Shown one piece after another: positions 8,619-17,075 of a DNA stretch of 64,000 nt (the first letter of the stretch is position 1; every line of letters starts with the position of its first letter). The translations under genes were made by a program, and so were the position numbers. Below the pieces are notes generated by a model that saw only the letters and a program-made list of their open reading frames with translations, was not told the DNA's origin and made no database searches. The DNA comes from Haloterrigena gelatinilytica. Lineage in GTDB: Archaea; Halobacteriota; Halobacteria; Halobacteriales; Natrialbaceae. The stretch covers positions 1,860,001 to 1,924,000 of the forward strand of contig NZ_JABUQZ010000001.1 in the NCBI RefSeq assembly GCF_013342145.1. The letters run 5' to 3'.

Positions 8619-9253
8619 TCTTCTATGGGATTTTCAGGTGGTACAGCATTTTCAATCTGATCTTCGAGTATGCTGCTGGCTTCATCTTGCTTTTCTTTAA
8701 GTAATAATAATAGGTTTGATAATGCAGGGGTATAATCTTCGTCAGTGTTCCTATGCATATGAGAGATCTCTTCGATAGTAGATGCTACGTTATAATATTC
8801 GACTATAGCTTCGACTTCCTCGTCAGAAAGTAGACCTATGCTGTCAGTATTTTCGTTATAGATATTTCTTGGAACAGGATGTCGCATTCCTGCTATCAAA
8901 TCTTCGGATCCATCTCCGTCGATATTTGCTGTACGGTCTATTTCTTCTTTTATTGCTTTTCTCAAACTTTGTTTCTTCCTAAACCGGTCCATTTTTTGTT
9001 GATAGTTTCGTTGTTCTCTGGCCCTCTCCGCAGAATTGGCTTGTTTCTTTGTTTGCACCGCATAGAACCCAGTTATAACCACAAGTATCACTGTTGCTAG
9101 GCCAGATGCAAAGGATGCATAATCACTTGCTGAATTCACTTTTCCTCTATACAAGTCCTCAATCCCAAAATATAATACCGCCAAAAGAGGGAAAACTAAA
9201 AGCGTAACAAGAATACCCGTGAATACAGAAGTCCTGTCTAATTCCATATCCAT
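8615..9253 (-). CDS. Two-pass membrane protein with cytoplasmic coiled-coil domain
   Basis: 212 residues. Two membrane helices (about 12-32 and 47-68) are followed by a highly charged helical stretch rich in Gln, Lys and Arg (TKKQANSAERAREQRNYQQKMDRFRKKQSL) and a soluble C-terminal domain. The layout resembles small membrane-anchored accessory proteins of defence or mobile islands, but no family signature is visible, so function is left open. It converges with the 300-residue gene. Confidence 0.55.
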   Translation of the reverse strand: MDMELDRTSVFTGILVTLLVFPLLAVLYFGIEDLYRGKVNSASDYASFASGLATVILVVITGFYAVQTKKQANSAERAREQRNYQQKMDRFRKKQSLRKAIKEEIDRTANIDGDGSEDLIAGMRHPVPRNIYNENTDSIGLLSDEEVEAIVEYYNVASTIEEISHMHRNTDEDYTPALSNLLLLLKEKQDEASSILEDQIENAVPPENPIED

Positions 9254-9330
9254 ATATCATATGCTGACTTGAAGATAGAATAATATATTGTTTTTCCGTG
9301 CTTCGAAATTCGTCTAAAACCGGGTATACA

Positions 9331-9597
9331 TTATCTGTGGGAGAACGGTAATGATAGCGTTAGCCGATTTTCGACATCAAGTTCGCCATCAAGATATTCC
9401 ATTCCTTCGGACGTGACTTCATACATATTGCTTCCCTCAAAGATCGGAGCAATTAGTCCTACTTGAGAAAGCATCAGACACCGTTCCTCAACCCGCCCGC
9501 GTGAAGCCGTGAGCTTCACAACTCGAGATATCTGCCGTGGTGTCGACCACGAATCCTCTGCCAGATACTCGAGGATCCGCTCGTCAAGCGTACACAT
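9331..9597 (-). CDS. PhiH1-repressor-like winged-helix protein
   Basis: 88 residues. The N-terminus LDERILEYLAEDSWSTPRQISRVV, followed by GRVEERCLMLSQVGLI and YEVTSEGMEYLDGELDVE, matches the winged-helix layout of the haloarchaeal phage PhiH1 repressor family (recognition helix, then wing, then Tyr-Leu-Asp-Gly-Glu-Leu-Asp tail). In such elements it represses lytic or mobility genes. Here it sits between the decayed island genes and a broken integrase, so it may be the surviving immunity gene of that element. Confidence 0.7.
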   Translation of the reverse strand: MCTLDERILEYLAEDSWSTPRQISRVVKLTASRGRVEERCLMLSQVGLIAPIFEGSNMYEVTSEGMEYLDGELDVENRLTLSLPFSHR

Positions 9598-9690
9598 CTA
9601 GCGGGCGACTTTCGGTCCGTTACGTTTCCATCGATTCACTCGCAGTTGGGCCGTCTCTCGAACCGTTTCCGTTCAGATAGATCTCATTTT

Positions 9691-9947
9691 CAGCATCAGA
9701 ACGACATCGTTGACGAGCACGACCGCGAGCCGGCGGACTGCGAAGCGACCGAGTACGGGCATTACTACAACTGTCCCAGTAGCCTCTCACTGCACACAAT
9801 CAGGCGCGGGGAGATCACCTATTAGTCCACGAAGGCATCCCCAAGAAAATCGTCCGCGACCGATGCGACGTGTCCTTGGACGTCCCCGAGCGACACTACG
9901 ACCGCGAGAGGATGGAACAGCAGCGCGACTTTATCGAAGATCCATAA
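9691..9947 (+). pseudogene. 3' fragment of a tyrosine recombinase
   Basis: The sequence reads HDREPADCEATEYGHYYNCP, then SLHTIRRGEIT, which parallels HGREPDECEASDYN and SPHAIRRGSAT of the intact integrase at 10393. A frameshift near 9818 is needed to continue into LLVHEGIPKKIVRDRCDVS and ERHYDRERMEQQRDF, which contains the catalytic HY, ending at TAA 9945-9947. It is clearly a relative of the two intact enzymes to the right, reduced to its C-terminus. It suggests an earlier element occupied the same integration site. Confidence 0.75.
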
Positions 9948-10067
9948 CAGAGACAGTGCCATGATACTACCGCCTGAAACCACACACATTCGACTTTTGA
10001 CAGCTGTGCGAATAGTCTTGAAGTCCCGGAAATAGCACGAAGAAAGCTCGAAAATCCAAAGTTCGGG

Positions 10068-10081
10068 TGGACTCGCCGGGA
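10068..10081. repeat. Third copy of the attachment-core sequence
   Basis: TGGACTCGCCGGGA is identical to the first 14 bases of the tRNA-like attachment repeats at 10153 and 17076. It lies 85 bp left of the first and may be a scar of an earlier integration. Confidence 0.45.
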
Positions 10082-10152
10082 GTCACGCGAGCGAAGCGAG
10101 TGTGACTACGGAGAGTCCATTGACTGGAGAGAACGAAGTGAGCGGAAGGAAA

Positions 10153-10234
10153 TGGACTCGCCGGGATTTGAACCTCGCCTCCGCTCACGCTTCGGCGACC
10201 CTACGCGCCCGCTGGGCGCTCCGGGGGCGAGTCC
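10153..10234 (-). other. tRNA-like attachment site (left end of the 6.9 kb element)
   Basis: On the minus strand the segment begins GGACTCG and ends CGAGTCC-A, a perfect 7-bp acceptor-like stem. It contains a GGTTCAAATCC T-loop motif near the 3' end and a 6-bp hairpin GCGCCC-AGC-GGGCGC. The T-stem itself pairs poorly, so it is not a functional tRNA but a tRNA-derived target. The 22-bp part TGGACTCGCCGGGA-TTTGAACC recurs at 17076 just before the second integrase. Archaeal integrases commonly use tRNA 3' ends, so I read this as attL of the first element. Confidence 0.6.
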
Positions 10235-10392
10235 ACCCCCTCACGCGCCTCTGGCGCGTTCAGGGACTCCCGCTCCCGGCAGGGTCAGCCAATGGACGTG
10301 GCCCGTGATACAGGCCGTCTATGGACGCCCCACGAACGGGCCACTACTCGGCGTCGTCCGGTGCGAATACACCGACAACGGTGAAATCGCAC

Positions 10393-11409
10393 ATGGGACT
10401 ACTACAACCACTCCCGCCGAAGAAGGCCGTACACGAATATCTGAAAGACCGAGAGCCGGAGGTCACCAAAGGCACCCTTCACGAACACCGAAGCCGCCTC
10501 AAGCGGTTCCTCAACTGGTGTGACGAGGTCGGGCTTGACGACATGAACGACCTCGACGGCAGGAAGGCACAAGAGTTCAAGAACTACCGAGCGGAGCGCG
10601 TCGCCATCACGACCCTCGAACACGAGATGCGAACGTTCCGGCTCATGGTCGCGTTCTGCGAGAGCATCGACGGAGTCATGGACGGGGTCGCAAACGGCGT
10701 CTCCATCCCGAAGCCGAGTCGGAAAGAGAAGAGCCGAGACGTGAAGATCGAACCCGACCACGCGAAGGCCATCCTCGACTACCTCGAGCGGTGGAACTAC
10801 GCCTCGCTCCGTCACGTCATGTTCCAGACGCTCTGGGAGACCGGCATCCGCACCAGCACGCTCCGGTCGTTCGACCTGCGAGACTTCTACCCGAACGACC
10901 CGGATGGCCCCTACCTCGACGCCGTTCACAGGCCCGAGAGCGGGACGCCACTGAAGAAGGACGAATACAGCGAGCGGGAAATCAACATCAGCGACAAACT
11001 GGCTCGCCTGCTACAGGCCTACATCAACGAGAAACGCCCCGATGTGACCGACGACTTCGACCGGCACCCCCTCTTCGCCACCTCATACGGTCGCGTCTAC
11101 AAGACTACTATCCAGCGGAACGTCTACTCGGTGACCCGGCCGTGCCACATCGGTATGGACTGCCCGCACGGGCGGGAACCCGACGAGTGCGAGGCGTCCG
11201 ACTACAACACCGCTTCCAAGTGTCCGGACTCAGTCTCGCCCCACGCTATCCGGCGCGGCTCGGCGACCCACTACCGAAACCTCGGCCACTCTCGAACGAT
11301 GGTCGGCGACAAACTGGATATGTCGGAAGAGGTCTTGCGGGAACACTACGAGCGGCAGTCGAAGACCGAGAAGCGCCGCCAGCGACGGGGAATGCTGGAC
11401 GACTTCTGA
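10393..11409 (+). CDS. Tyrosine recombinase / integrase 1
   Basis: 338 residues from ATG 10393; earlier starts exist but run into the tRNA-like region. A core-binding SAM-like N-domain (KAVHEYLKDREPEV, LKRFLNWCDEVGLDD) precedes the catalytic domain, with the first Arg in WETGIRTSTLRSFDL, a Cys-rich insert (CHIGMDCPHG..PDECEASDYNTASKCP) that could bind zinc, the H-x-x-R box SPHAIRRG and the nucleophile region LREHYERQ. It should catalyse integration and excision at the adjacent tRNA-like site. It is followed by an AGAAGGGGCCTTC palindrome and the 50-residue ORF, the same layout as integrase 2. Confidence 0.88.
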   Translation: MGLLQPLPPKKAVHEYLKDREPEVTKGTLHEHRSRLKRFLNWCDEVGLDDMNDLDGRKAQEFKNYRAERVAITTLEHEMRTFRLMVAFCESIDGVMDGVANGVSIPKPSRKEKSRDVKIEPDHAKAILDYLERWNYASLRHVMFQTLWETGIRTSTLRSFDLRDFYPNDPDGPYLDAVHRPESGTPLKKDEYSEREINISDKLARLLQAYINEKRPDVTDDFDRHPLFATSYGRVYKTTIQRNVYSVTRPCHIGMDCPHGREPDECEASDYNTASKCPDSVSPHAIRRGSATHYRNLGHSRTMVGDKLDMSEEVLREHYERQSKTEKRRQRRGMLDDF

Positions 11410-11476
11410 GGTAGCCATAAGACTCCTTCTATATCCTATTTGATGGTTTTATAGCGGCCCGGAACGTGTAGAGTGT

Positions 11477-11629
11477 ATGGGTCTGAAACCCTCCCCGATG
11501 CAGGCAGTTCTCGTGCAGGAAGCCGTCGTCGAGTCCATCAAGAGTGGCGACCTGAACCAGTACGAAGAAGACCTCTTGCAGGACTTCTGCAACGATATCG
11601 ATCTCTATCTCGTCGGCGTTAGTCTGTAG
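11477..11629 (+). CDS. 50-residue integrase-associated protein, copy 1
   Basis: The protein MGLKPSPMQAVLVQEAVVES... ends DFCNDIDLYLVGVSL. Its twin at 18307 differs at only about eight positions and also follows an integrase. The sequence is helical and amphipathic and predicted cytoplasmic. Its fixed position behind int suggests an excisionase or recombination directionality role, but there is no recognisable DNA-binding motif, so that is inference. Confidence 0.7.
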   Translation: MGLKPSPMQAVLVQEAVVESIKSGDLNQYEEDLLQDFCNDIDLYLVGVSL

Positions 11630-11640
11630 TGCGGTTTCTC

Positions 11641-11653
11641 AGAAGGGGCCTTC
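11641..11653. repeat. AGAAGGGGCCTTC palindrome-like element
   Basis: One member of a family of near-palindromes GAAGGGGCCTTC found in this element and throughout the provirus (18246, 20151, 31189, 32516, 44690, 45914, 62189), nearly always between genes. Confidence 0.6.
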
Positions 11654-11689
11654 CGAATCGGGATGAAACGCGGAAGACCCCTTCCAGAC

Positions 11690-11862
11690 ATTTCGGGAAA
11701 CTGTTATATTGACGCGTCCCCTCTGGAAGAGTGCGGGCTACTGCCCGTAGTAGGCTGCATTTAGGTCTCGGGTCTGGTTGGCTCGGCCACAGTCGCCGAT
11801 CGGCGGCTCACCCGGTTGGTTACCGGGAACGGCCTTTCTACACGAACAGCAGAAGGACGACA
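11690..11862 (+). ncRNA. Structured intergenic RNA candidate containing the leader complement
   Basis: Before the 94-residue gene lies a 170-bp segment with a long-range stem (CTTCCAGA / TCTGGAAG), the hairpin CTACTG-CCC-GTAGTAG, GGGTCTGGTTGG at 11770-11781 (reverse complement of the leader core CCAACCAGACCC), and CCCGG-TTGGTTA-CCGGG. The last two elements recur in the same order at 44778-44860. Strand is not certain: read on the minus strand it would be a leader followed by an 18-codon ORF. Confidence 0.4.
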
Positions 11863-11874
11863 CCAGATTAAAAG

Positions 11875-12159
11875 ATGACAGACGAAGATAGAATCGGATT
11901 CGATGAAGGGTGCATATTGGAACTGATGAAAGAGTACCGGGAGGCCAGTACCCGGCGAGAACGGCGGGACATTGAGACGGAAGTGCTGGCCGAGACCGTC
12001 TGGAAGGCCCCCGAACTGGAGCCGAACGAGTTGATACTGACTCGGCAGGAGTTAGAAGATCTCCTCGAAAGCCTCACTCAAGCCGTCAAAGAGGGAGACA
12101 GATTAAGGGTCGAACAGCTCCACAGATATCCCAGTTTCCTACTCTACGAGGAAGGATAG
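11875..12159 (+). CDS. Small acidic helical protein, unknown
   Basis: 94 residues, almost entirely helical and charged (LMKEYREASTRRERRDIETEVLAE, RQELEDLLESLTQAVKEGDRL). It lies behind a structured intergenic segment that resembles the one before the HalOD1-like gene at 44940. No recognised domain. It may be a regulatory or coiled-coil protein of the 6.9 kb element. Confidence 0.6.
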   Translation: MTDEDRIGFDEGCILELMKEYREASTRRERRDIETEVLAETVWKAPELEPNELILTRQELEDLLESLTQAVKEGDRLRVEQLHRYPSFLLYEEG

Positions 12160-12335
12160 CCGAATACAGCGGGAACCCTGTCCAAGACAGAACCCCAACT
12201 CTGCGGGAACTGCGGCTCTCTGATTCGGTGTGTTTCGGCTCTGGTTGGGGTCAGGATGTTCCCGCTGAGTTGGAGTCTCCGGATTACCCGTTTAGGACTC
12301 CGTTGACTTCACTCCCTTTTCGGCTTCCCCCTTAT

Positions 12336-12386
12336 TCCTAATAATAGACGCCCTCTCAAGTAGGGGGTCGGGGGTTTATATATGAC
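12336..12386. promoter_or_regulatory. Shared promoter-like module, copy A
   Basis: The sequence runs TATTCCTAATAATAGAC, about 25 bp, then TAGGGGGTCGGGGGTTTATA and TATGACTTCTCGGA. The 20-bp G-rich core is identical at 44131-44150, and the TAATAATATACACCCTTT part recurs at 25524. It contains TATA-like blocks readable on both strands. Confidence 0.5.
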
Positions 12387-12842
12387 TTCTCGGAAAATCC
12401 GTCATGACTGGCACCTATCCTATGCACCAATATGCGTTAAATGGTGACGCTGGGAATAAGAAACCGCATACATGTGATATTCTATTAGAATATCAGGTTC
12501 ACACGCGCGCAAATGACAGATAGCATGTATGGCAAGCATATAACTCAGAGTAATCGTATATGCGGGCGAATTGTGCAGAACCAGACTTCGACTCTTACGC
12601 GTCCGGAAAACTTGGAAATTTTCGAGGCGGGTAACGTAGCGAATCGGCTTTCTCGAATTGAACCGTGTAATTACTCCCCGGTGACCACCCTCCTATGGCT
12701 CACCAGACGCCCCAGATTCGCCCCTGTTGCATTTCTTTTACTTTTGAATATGATTCCACATCTGGAGCGAAAAACGGCTCCAGAGCGTTTCTGGGTTGTT
12801 CGATGAGATCAGCATAATTGAGGCTTTCAGGTGTTATCCGGG

Positions 12843-12900
12843 TGTGTTAACTATTTCACATACCGACGTGTAGCGACCACACTCAGGTACTCCCAATTGG
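12843..12900. repeat. 58-bp dispersed intergenic element, copy 1
   Basis: The core TTCACATACCGACGTGTAGC is identical at 61062-61082, with similarity extending across GTGYTAACT before it and ACTC.GTA.TC.CC.ATT.GG after it. In the other copy it sits between divergent genes, so a promoter/operator role is plausible. Confidence 0.55.
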
Positions 12901-13338
12901 ACTACTCCTAACCGGGCTTCCTAAATGCGGCAGGAACGGTGACTCCCTGATAGGGGTAACTCCAATTAGGATTACCCCGGTTTGGAGATCTATTGAGGAG
13001 TCCGATTGGGAGATTCCGGATAGGATACCTAATACGGCTCTACCCGGCTACCCGAGTATAGGTCGGTAGGTGACGTAGATAGCATGGTACATAGATAACA
13101 CACCGAGTCAGCGAGCCGGGTACAGAACGATGGAAATTGCCGTAATTTCCTCCCGGTTAAGAGACACCCCGGCTCTGGGCCACCTGTCGCACTCGGAAGC
13201 CCGGACTCGCGGTAAAATGCGAGTCGGTCGGTTCGGTGGCTGTATGAGGGTGGAGATCGGCGCGACAAGTGGGACAATATCGCGTTCCCGCCGCAATCGG
13301 CGATAACCTGATAGCGCCGCATTGGGAAAGGGAAACCC

Positions 13339-13821
13339 ATGAGCGGGGGCCTCAACGAGGACAACCGAGAAGAGTGGCAGATAGTCGAGCCAGACGACGA
13401 GAACGGCGTACTCGGGTGGCGGGTTATCCTCGTTGAGGAGACTGACGGGCTGTTTCTCGAAGCCCACGACAAGGACGATCGACGGCTTGACTCCCTCGTG
13501 CTGGAACCCTACTTGCTGGGCGCCTACGTCCTGACGTTCAAACAGGCCGCCTATCACACCGAGAAGGGCCAAGACCTCCCGTGGGATGAGCAGAACGATC
13601 GAGAATGGGAGCGTGTTCTGAACCCGTTTGACGAACACATCGGCGTCGAATACTACATGGAGTTCGTAGAAGCGGGCGTGTACGAACTCGGGACACGAGA
13701 CGCGGGAAAGGTTGAGAGCCGAGTCGAGATAGGAGCGCCGTGGCTCGAGGACTTCATCGAGGTCTTCGAGGACGTGGAAGGGTACTACCGGGACTGGGTA
13801 CTCGCAGATTCGGAGCCGTAG
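13339..13821 (+). CDS. Acidic protein of unknown function
   Basis: 160 residues, very acidic, rich in Trp and Tyr, with segments such as GWRVILVEETDGLFLEAHDKDD and EYYMEFVEAGVYELGT. It is soluble and has no signal peptide. The plus-strand frame has the correct haloarchaeal codon bias; the long opposite-strand frame (13108-13845) is its shadow. It lies between the repeat-rich segment and the minus-strand regulators. No family recognised. Confidence 0.7.
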   Translation: MSGGLNEDNREEWQIVEPDDENGVLGWRVILVEETDGLFLEAHDKDDRRLDSLVLEPYLLGAYVLTFKQAAYHTEKGQDLPWDEQNDREWERVLNPFDEHIGVEYYMEFVEAGVYELGTRDAGKVESRVEIGAPWLEDFIEVFEDVEGYYRDWVLADSEP

Positions 13822-14051
13822 GTGTGAAGCGTGTTCCCGCCGCAAACGACTACTGCATGAATCTCACCCGGTCGAATCTCTTGCAGGCACGTTTACAGTA
13901 GATAGTAGCGCGATTTCTTTATTCAGTCTCGCACCTGAAACTGAAACAGGCGATTCGGTAACTACGTGTGCATACTGACCGTCGGCTACGCTCTATACCT
14001 CGAAGAATACAATTAATGCACCACGGCGCTCAAAGACGGTTCTGACCGTTT

Positions 14052-14411
14052 TCACAGTGTAACTGGCGCTTCAAGCTCAGGATCAGCGTCGATGACGGCT
14101 GAAAGTTGGGGTTGCAACTGATCGAACTGGGGGGTTGGTTCCACCAGTTGGCGTTCCTGATCGTACTCGATAAGCGACAGGTCTTCTAACTTCGGAATAT
14201 GCATGTGGTGCAGAGAGATTCGAATCTGCCGTGATTCTTCTTCGGAAACCTCTAGAAGAGGTGTGTGATGATTGTGTTTGACGATTGCCTTCGTGAGATC
14301 GTTCACCGTTAGCGACCGCTTCTCAGTTGCGAGTACTGCGAGGATGATACGGCGGTGGTGTTCTTGACACAGTTCGAGAAGCGTATTAAACTCGGTGGAA
14401 GTCCCAACCAT
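14052..14411 (-). CDS. DUF7344-like winged-helix regulator
   Basis: 119 residues. The layout LLELCQEHHRRIILAVLATEKRSLTVNDLTKAI, then ISLHHMHIPKLEDLSLIEYDQERQLVEPT, is that of the haloarchaeal DUF7344 winged-helix family: a helix-turn-helix followed by the LxHxHIPKLED..xIEYD wing. Another member is at 45469 in the provirus. It lies 89 nt beyond the stop of the Bat-type HTH gene on the same strand, probably as a regulatory pair. Transcriptional control of the element is inferred. Confidence 0.78.
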   Translation of the reverse strand: MVGTSTEFNTLLELCQEHHRRIILAVLATEKRSLTVNDLTKAIVKHNHHTPLLEVSEEESRQIRISLHHMHIPKLEDLSLIEYDQERQLVEPTPQFDQLQPQLSAVIDADPELEAPVTL

Positions 14412-14500
14412 ATATGGATAAACCCTCCCCTTGCGGAAGAGGCGGAGGGCTGTATAGTACTACTTTGGGGGTACTGGCCTGACACTCTGTACATAGTGAA

Positions 14501-15169
14501 TTATTCTTCGTCCTCATCGGGATGGCTGATCGTCAACGTACTCGTCACGAGATTCTTGTATGCAGCGCGAAATCGGTTTGAAAGTGTCTGTTGGGCAACC
14601 CCCATTTGTTCCGCCAGCTCCCTCATTGTTACTGCCCGTGGAACATCATAGTAGCCCGCTTCAAGCGCAGTTACCAGCGTCTCCCGTTGCGTAGGCGTGA
14701 GATCGTACTGGGCACTCGCCATCGGTTGCTCTTGCTCTTGGGTTCGATGCAGTTCGATCGAAATTCCATTTCTATCACAATAGTCTTGGAATTCGGAGAG
14801 CGAGTCATGGCTGTCAAATCGCATTCGTAATTCCCAGTCGTTCTCTTTGCCGATTGCTTGCATGAGCGTTGCTCCGAGTTCAACATATGCGTAGATGATG
14901 GTCTCGACGTTATCCGTCCACTCGGCACGATACAATCTCGCCCCCTCTACTTCGTCGATAACAGCGGTGTTTGTCACGGTTTCATCCTCCTCAAACGCAT
15001 CTTCAAATTCGTCCTGATCACCGCCACTCACCCAGAAATACGGCATAATTCGATCTTCCATCGTCGCCACAACCTGCTCGATCTCGACGATCATCTGCGG
15101 AGCCGCTGTGAGTGCGTGGTTCAACGCAAGATCATCCGATTTGACGGAAAATTCGGCGATAATGCTCAT
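14501..15169 (-). CDS. Bat-type transcriptional regulator (HTH_10)
   Basis: 222 residues. An N-terminal sensor-like domain of about 150 residues is followed by the bacterioopsin-activator HTH at about 155-210: LTPTQRETLVTALEAGYYDVPRAVTMRELAEQMGVAQQTLSNRFRAAYKNL. The N-terminal part (FSVKSDDLALNHALTAAP.MIVEIEQVV) matches the usual Bat-associated domain that precedes HTH_10. It acts in the cytoplasm on DNA; the target is unknown. It may form an operon with the DUF7344-like gene. Confidence 0.85.
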   Translation of the reverse strand: MSIIAEFSVKSDDLALNHALTAAPQMIVEIEQVVATMEDRIMPYFWVSGGDQDEFEDAFEEDETVTNTAVIDEVEGARLYRAEWTDNVETIIYAYVELGATLMQAIGKENDWELRMRFDSHDSLSEFQDYCDRNGISIELHRTQEQEQPMASAQYDLTPTQRETLVTALEAGYYDVPRAVTMRELAEQMGVAQQTLSNRFRAAYKNLVTSTLTISHPDEDEE

Positions 15170-15340
15170 ACCGCTGGTTGGTGGTCAAGCACAATAAGTC
15201 GCAGTCAGAATCTGGGATTCCTGTGCTATTTAGCTTGAGTGTTCAGTCCATTACCTATACTTACCGCGAGTTTCACGGACAATCCTGAATAAAGAAACCG
15301 TACTACTATCTACTGTTTAGAACTACCCAACCACCAGTCG

Positions 15341-15757
15341 TTACACGAACGAGAGATATACCAGAAATCCGCCAAGCGCAATCAGCCCACCCCAAAACAG
15401 GTTCATCCGCCGTTGTGACTTACGGAGGATTATCAGCGGGACTTCAGCGACCAGCACCCCAAGTGCCCCCTGTCCGTTCAGAATTGTCATTCCGTACAAC
15501 AATTCAATCCATCTATTGTAGAACGCCAGCACACCGAGGAGTACCAGCACTCCGAGTGCGGCTTGCCAGTCCTTCACATATGACCCGAGTACCCGAACGC
15601 GATTCCCTTTGAAACTCACGATATCAGGGTCGAATGCAAACGCCAGTCCCGCCAACGCCAATAAGTGCAACATGGCGGTCACTGTAGGATTGAACGTAGG
15701 GAGCATCGTGTCAATCTGGTGTACCACGTCCATGAGCGAGGGGAGCACCATACTCAA
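15341..15757 (-). CDS. Four-helix membrane protein
   Basis: 138 residues with four hydrophobic helices (about 26-42, 66-80, 86-110, 119-137) and short loops. Its ATG overlaps the stop of the upstream membrane gene by ATGA, so the two are translationally coupled and probably form a complex. No enzymatic motif. Size and pairing would fit a superinfection-exclusion or holin-like function, but that is speculation. Confidence 0.7.
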   Translation of the reverse strand: MSMVLPSLMDVVHQIDTMLPTFNPTVTAMLHLLALAGLAFAFDPDIVSFKGNRVRVLGSYVKDWQAALGVLVLLGVLAFYNRWIELLYGMTILNGQGALGVLVAEVPLIILRKSQRRMNLFWGGLIALGGFLVYLSFV

Positions 15758-16350
15758 TCGTCCTCCATGTTAATCTCATCAGTCTCCGAACTTCGCCACG
15801 CCGCCATATACTCCCGCGCCTGTCGCCCCCACCGTCGCACTAACACCGGGAGCGCCAACAAGTCGAACAATACAACAATCAACCATAACTGGAAGAACAA
15901 CGCCGTAACTTGAATCGCTGGAACGCCACCCCCACTGAGTCCATCTAAAACGCCTGCTAACAAGAGGAAAACCGCCAATACTGACCCAAGAGCCGTCGCC
16001 CCAAGGGAGTATGTCATCATCTTCTCGTCGTTCACTATACCTCGGTTTCGGTAGGTGTCTCTCGTGGCAACTAACCGAATCTGCACATACAACAGCACCG
16101 CTGCCAGCATCGAACCGAGCAGGAACTGGAATCCGAAGTTGGTGTAGAGTGACCCCGCGATTCGCAGGATGAACGTCTCTGACCCCTCTCGGAAAACCAG
16201 TGCCAGTATGGACGCATACAAGGTGACCACAAACAAGTCAATCCGAAACACCGAGAGCGCGTCCGTCGCCAGCGCGTTCATCAGGTCGCGGTCGACAGGC
16301 TGTTCGCCGTCATCGGTGTACGGTTTATTCGTCATATCTGGTAGTTTCAA
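15754..16350 (-). CDS. Four-helix membrane protein, partner of the 15757 gene
   Basis: 198 residues (or 193 from MTNKPYTDD). A polar N-terminus with VDRDLMNALATDALSVFRID leads into four hydrophobic segments (about 36-55, 73-90, 116-136, 147-170) and a charged tail ending SSETDEINMEDD. The gene overlaps the next by four bases. There is no homology I can name. The pair lies inside the 6.9 kb element and so is probably cargo. Confidence 0.7.
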   Translation of the reverse strand: MKLPDMTNKPYTDDGEQPVDRDLMNALATDALSVFRIDLFVVTLYASILALVFREGSETFILRIAGSLYTNFGFQFLLGSMLAAVLLYVQIRLVATRDTYRNRGIVNDEKMMTYSLGATALGSVLAVFLLLAGVLDGLSGGGVPAIQVTALFFQLWLIVVLFDLLALPVLVRRWGRQAREYMAAWRSSETDEINMEDD

Positions 16351-16453
16351 GAGAAACTACATTAATCCCGGTAGTATGATTACCTCGACGAAGTGACCTG
16401 CGATTGAGAAAATCCTACGCGGCAGGAACGCAGCGCCGACCCAGACATGTCGG

Positions 16454-16765
16454 CTATTCTTCGACGAGTTCGTAATCGGCCACCCAACCTTCATGGACAC
16501 ATGTCGACCCAGTTGCTTCGAGCCGTTCGCGGGGCGGCGTATCGTTTTCGCTGATAACAGTACTCATCCGGGGATAGGTCTCGCCGTCTCTGGTGACCCA
16601 GTCCACAGGGGCGCTCACTGTAATCTCACCCGCCTGCTGATCGAGCATGGCTCCCAAAAAGTCCGCGTGCGGATGGGCGTCGTCAACCCAGTAGTCGAGT
16701 GGGTCGATCGTCGCCCATCCCACAACGTCGCCCGCGTCATCAAGGAGCCGGAGTCGCCACGCCAT
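16454..16765 (-). CDS. 103-residue acidic protein, paralogue of the one at 33231
   Basis: The sequence opens RLRLLDDAGDVVGWATIDPLDYWVDDAHPHADF and ends CVHEGWVADYELVEE. The provirus protein at 33231-33542 has the same length and the same skeleton (DPLDYWVD, P....V....DTP...RLE..G..CV.EGW...YEL). The two copies lie on opposite sides of the second attachment repeat, linking the two elements by gene exchange. It is a cytoplasmic beta-rich protein of unknown function. Confidence 0.72.
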   Translation of the reverse strand: MAWRLRLLDDAGDVVGWATIDPLDYWVDDAHPHADFLGAMLDQQAGEITVSAPVDWVTRDGETYPRMSTVISENDTPPRERLEATGSTCVHEGWVADYELVEE

Positions 16766-17075
16766 ATACCGACTCGGTGAGCGGGGTATATACCTGTCTC
16801 GGGGAGCGCGGGTTCCCGCCGCATTCGACGGGCCGACAACAGCCCCTACACGACACCCGACTACTGACTGTCACATTCGGCGATACCTACTAATACTCAC
16901 GAACCGACAATATGGGTGTATTCGCACCACGGGGTCGGATGGTCACCCGTAACGGGTGGCGTCCCCATTGTGTACAAGGCTGAGAAAATGCCCCTCTTGA
17001 GGGGGTTGGAATCCGGGTAAGAACGTATAAAGTCCCGCCGCCGTCTGCCAAATTGGGTCGGCGGCGTTCGGGGGA
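16766..17075. other. 310-bp gene-free stretch before the second attachment repeat
   Basis: No ORF with coding character. Short hairpin-forming CCGCC-rich patches and a GGGGGTTGG tract are visible, but no clear promoter. I see nothing that can be assigned with confidence apart from the junction with the tRNA-like repeat. Confidence 0.4.

Larger units (their letters stand above)
12160..13338. other. 1.2 kb gene-free segment built from dispersed repeats
   Basis: No convincing ORF; a 97-codon frame at 12513 has no coding character. The stretch contains two copies of the CCAATCCnGCrGGAA repeat family (12193-12228, 12921-12955), the G-rich promoter module (12336-12386), an ATTTTCGAGGCG..TAACGTA element at 12617 shared with 45829, and a 58-bp element at 12843 shared with 61052. 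It looks like a regulatory segment assembled from provirus intergenic modules. Confidence 0.55.

Noticed and set aside
10153-10234. Functional tRNA gene on the minus strand
   Set aside because: The acceptor pairs perfectly but the T-stem has two mismatches and no normal anticodon arm can be drawn; treated as an attachment site.
12513-12806. 97-codon plus-strand ORF
   Set aside because: Composition unlike host or virus genes, and it runs through dispersed intergenic repeats shared with 45.8 kb.
13108-13845. 245-codon minus-strand ORF
   Set aside because: Shadow of the 13339-13821 gene, whose plus-strand frame has the proper codon bias.
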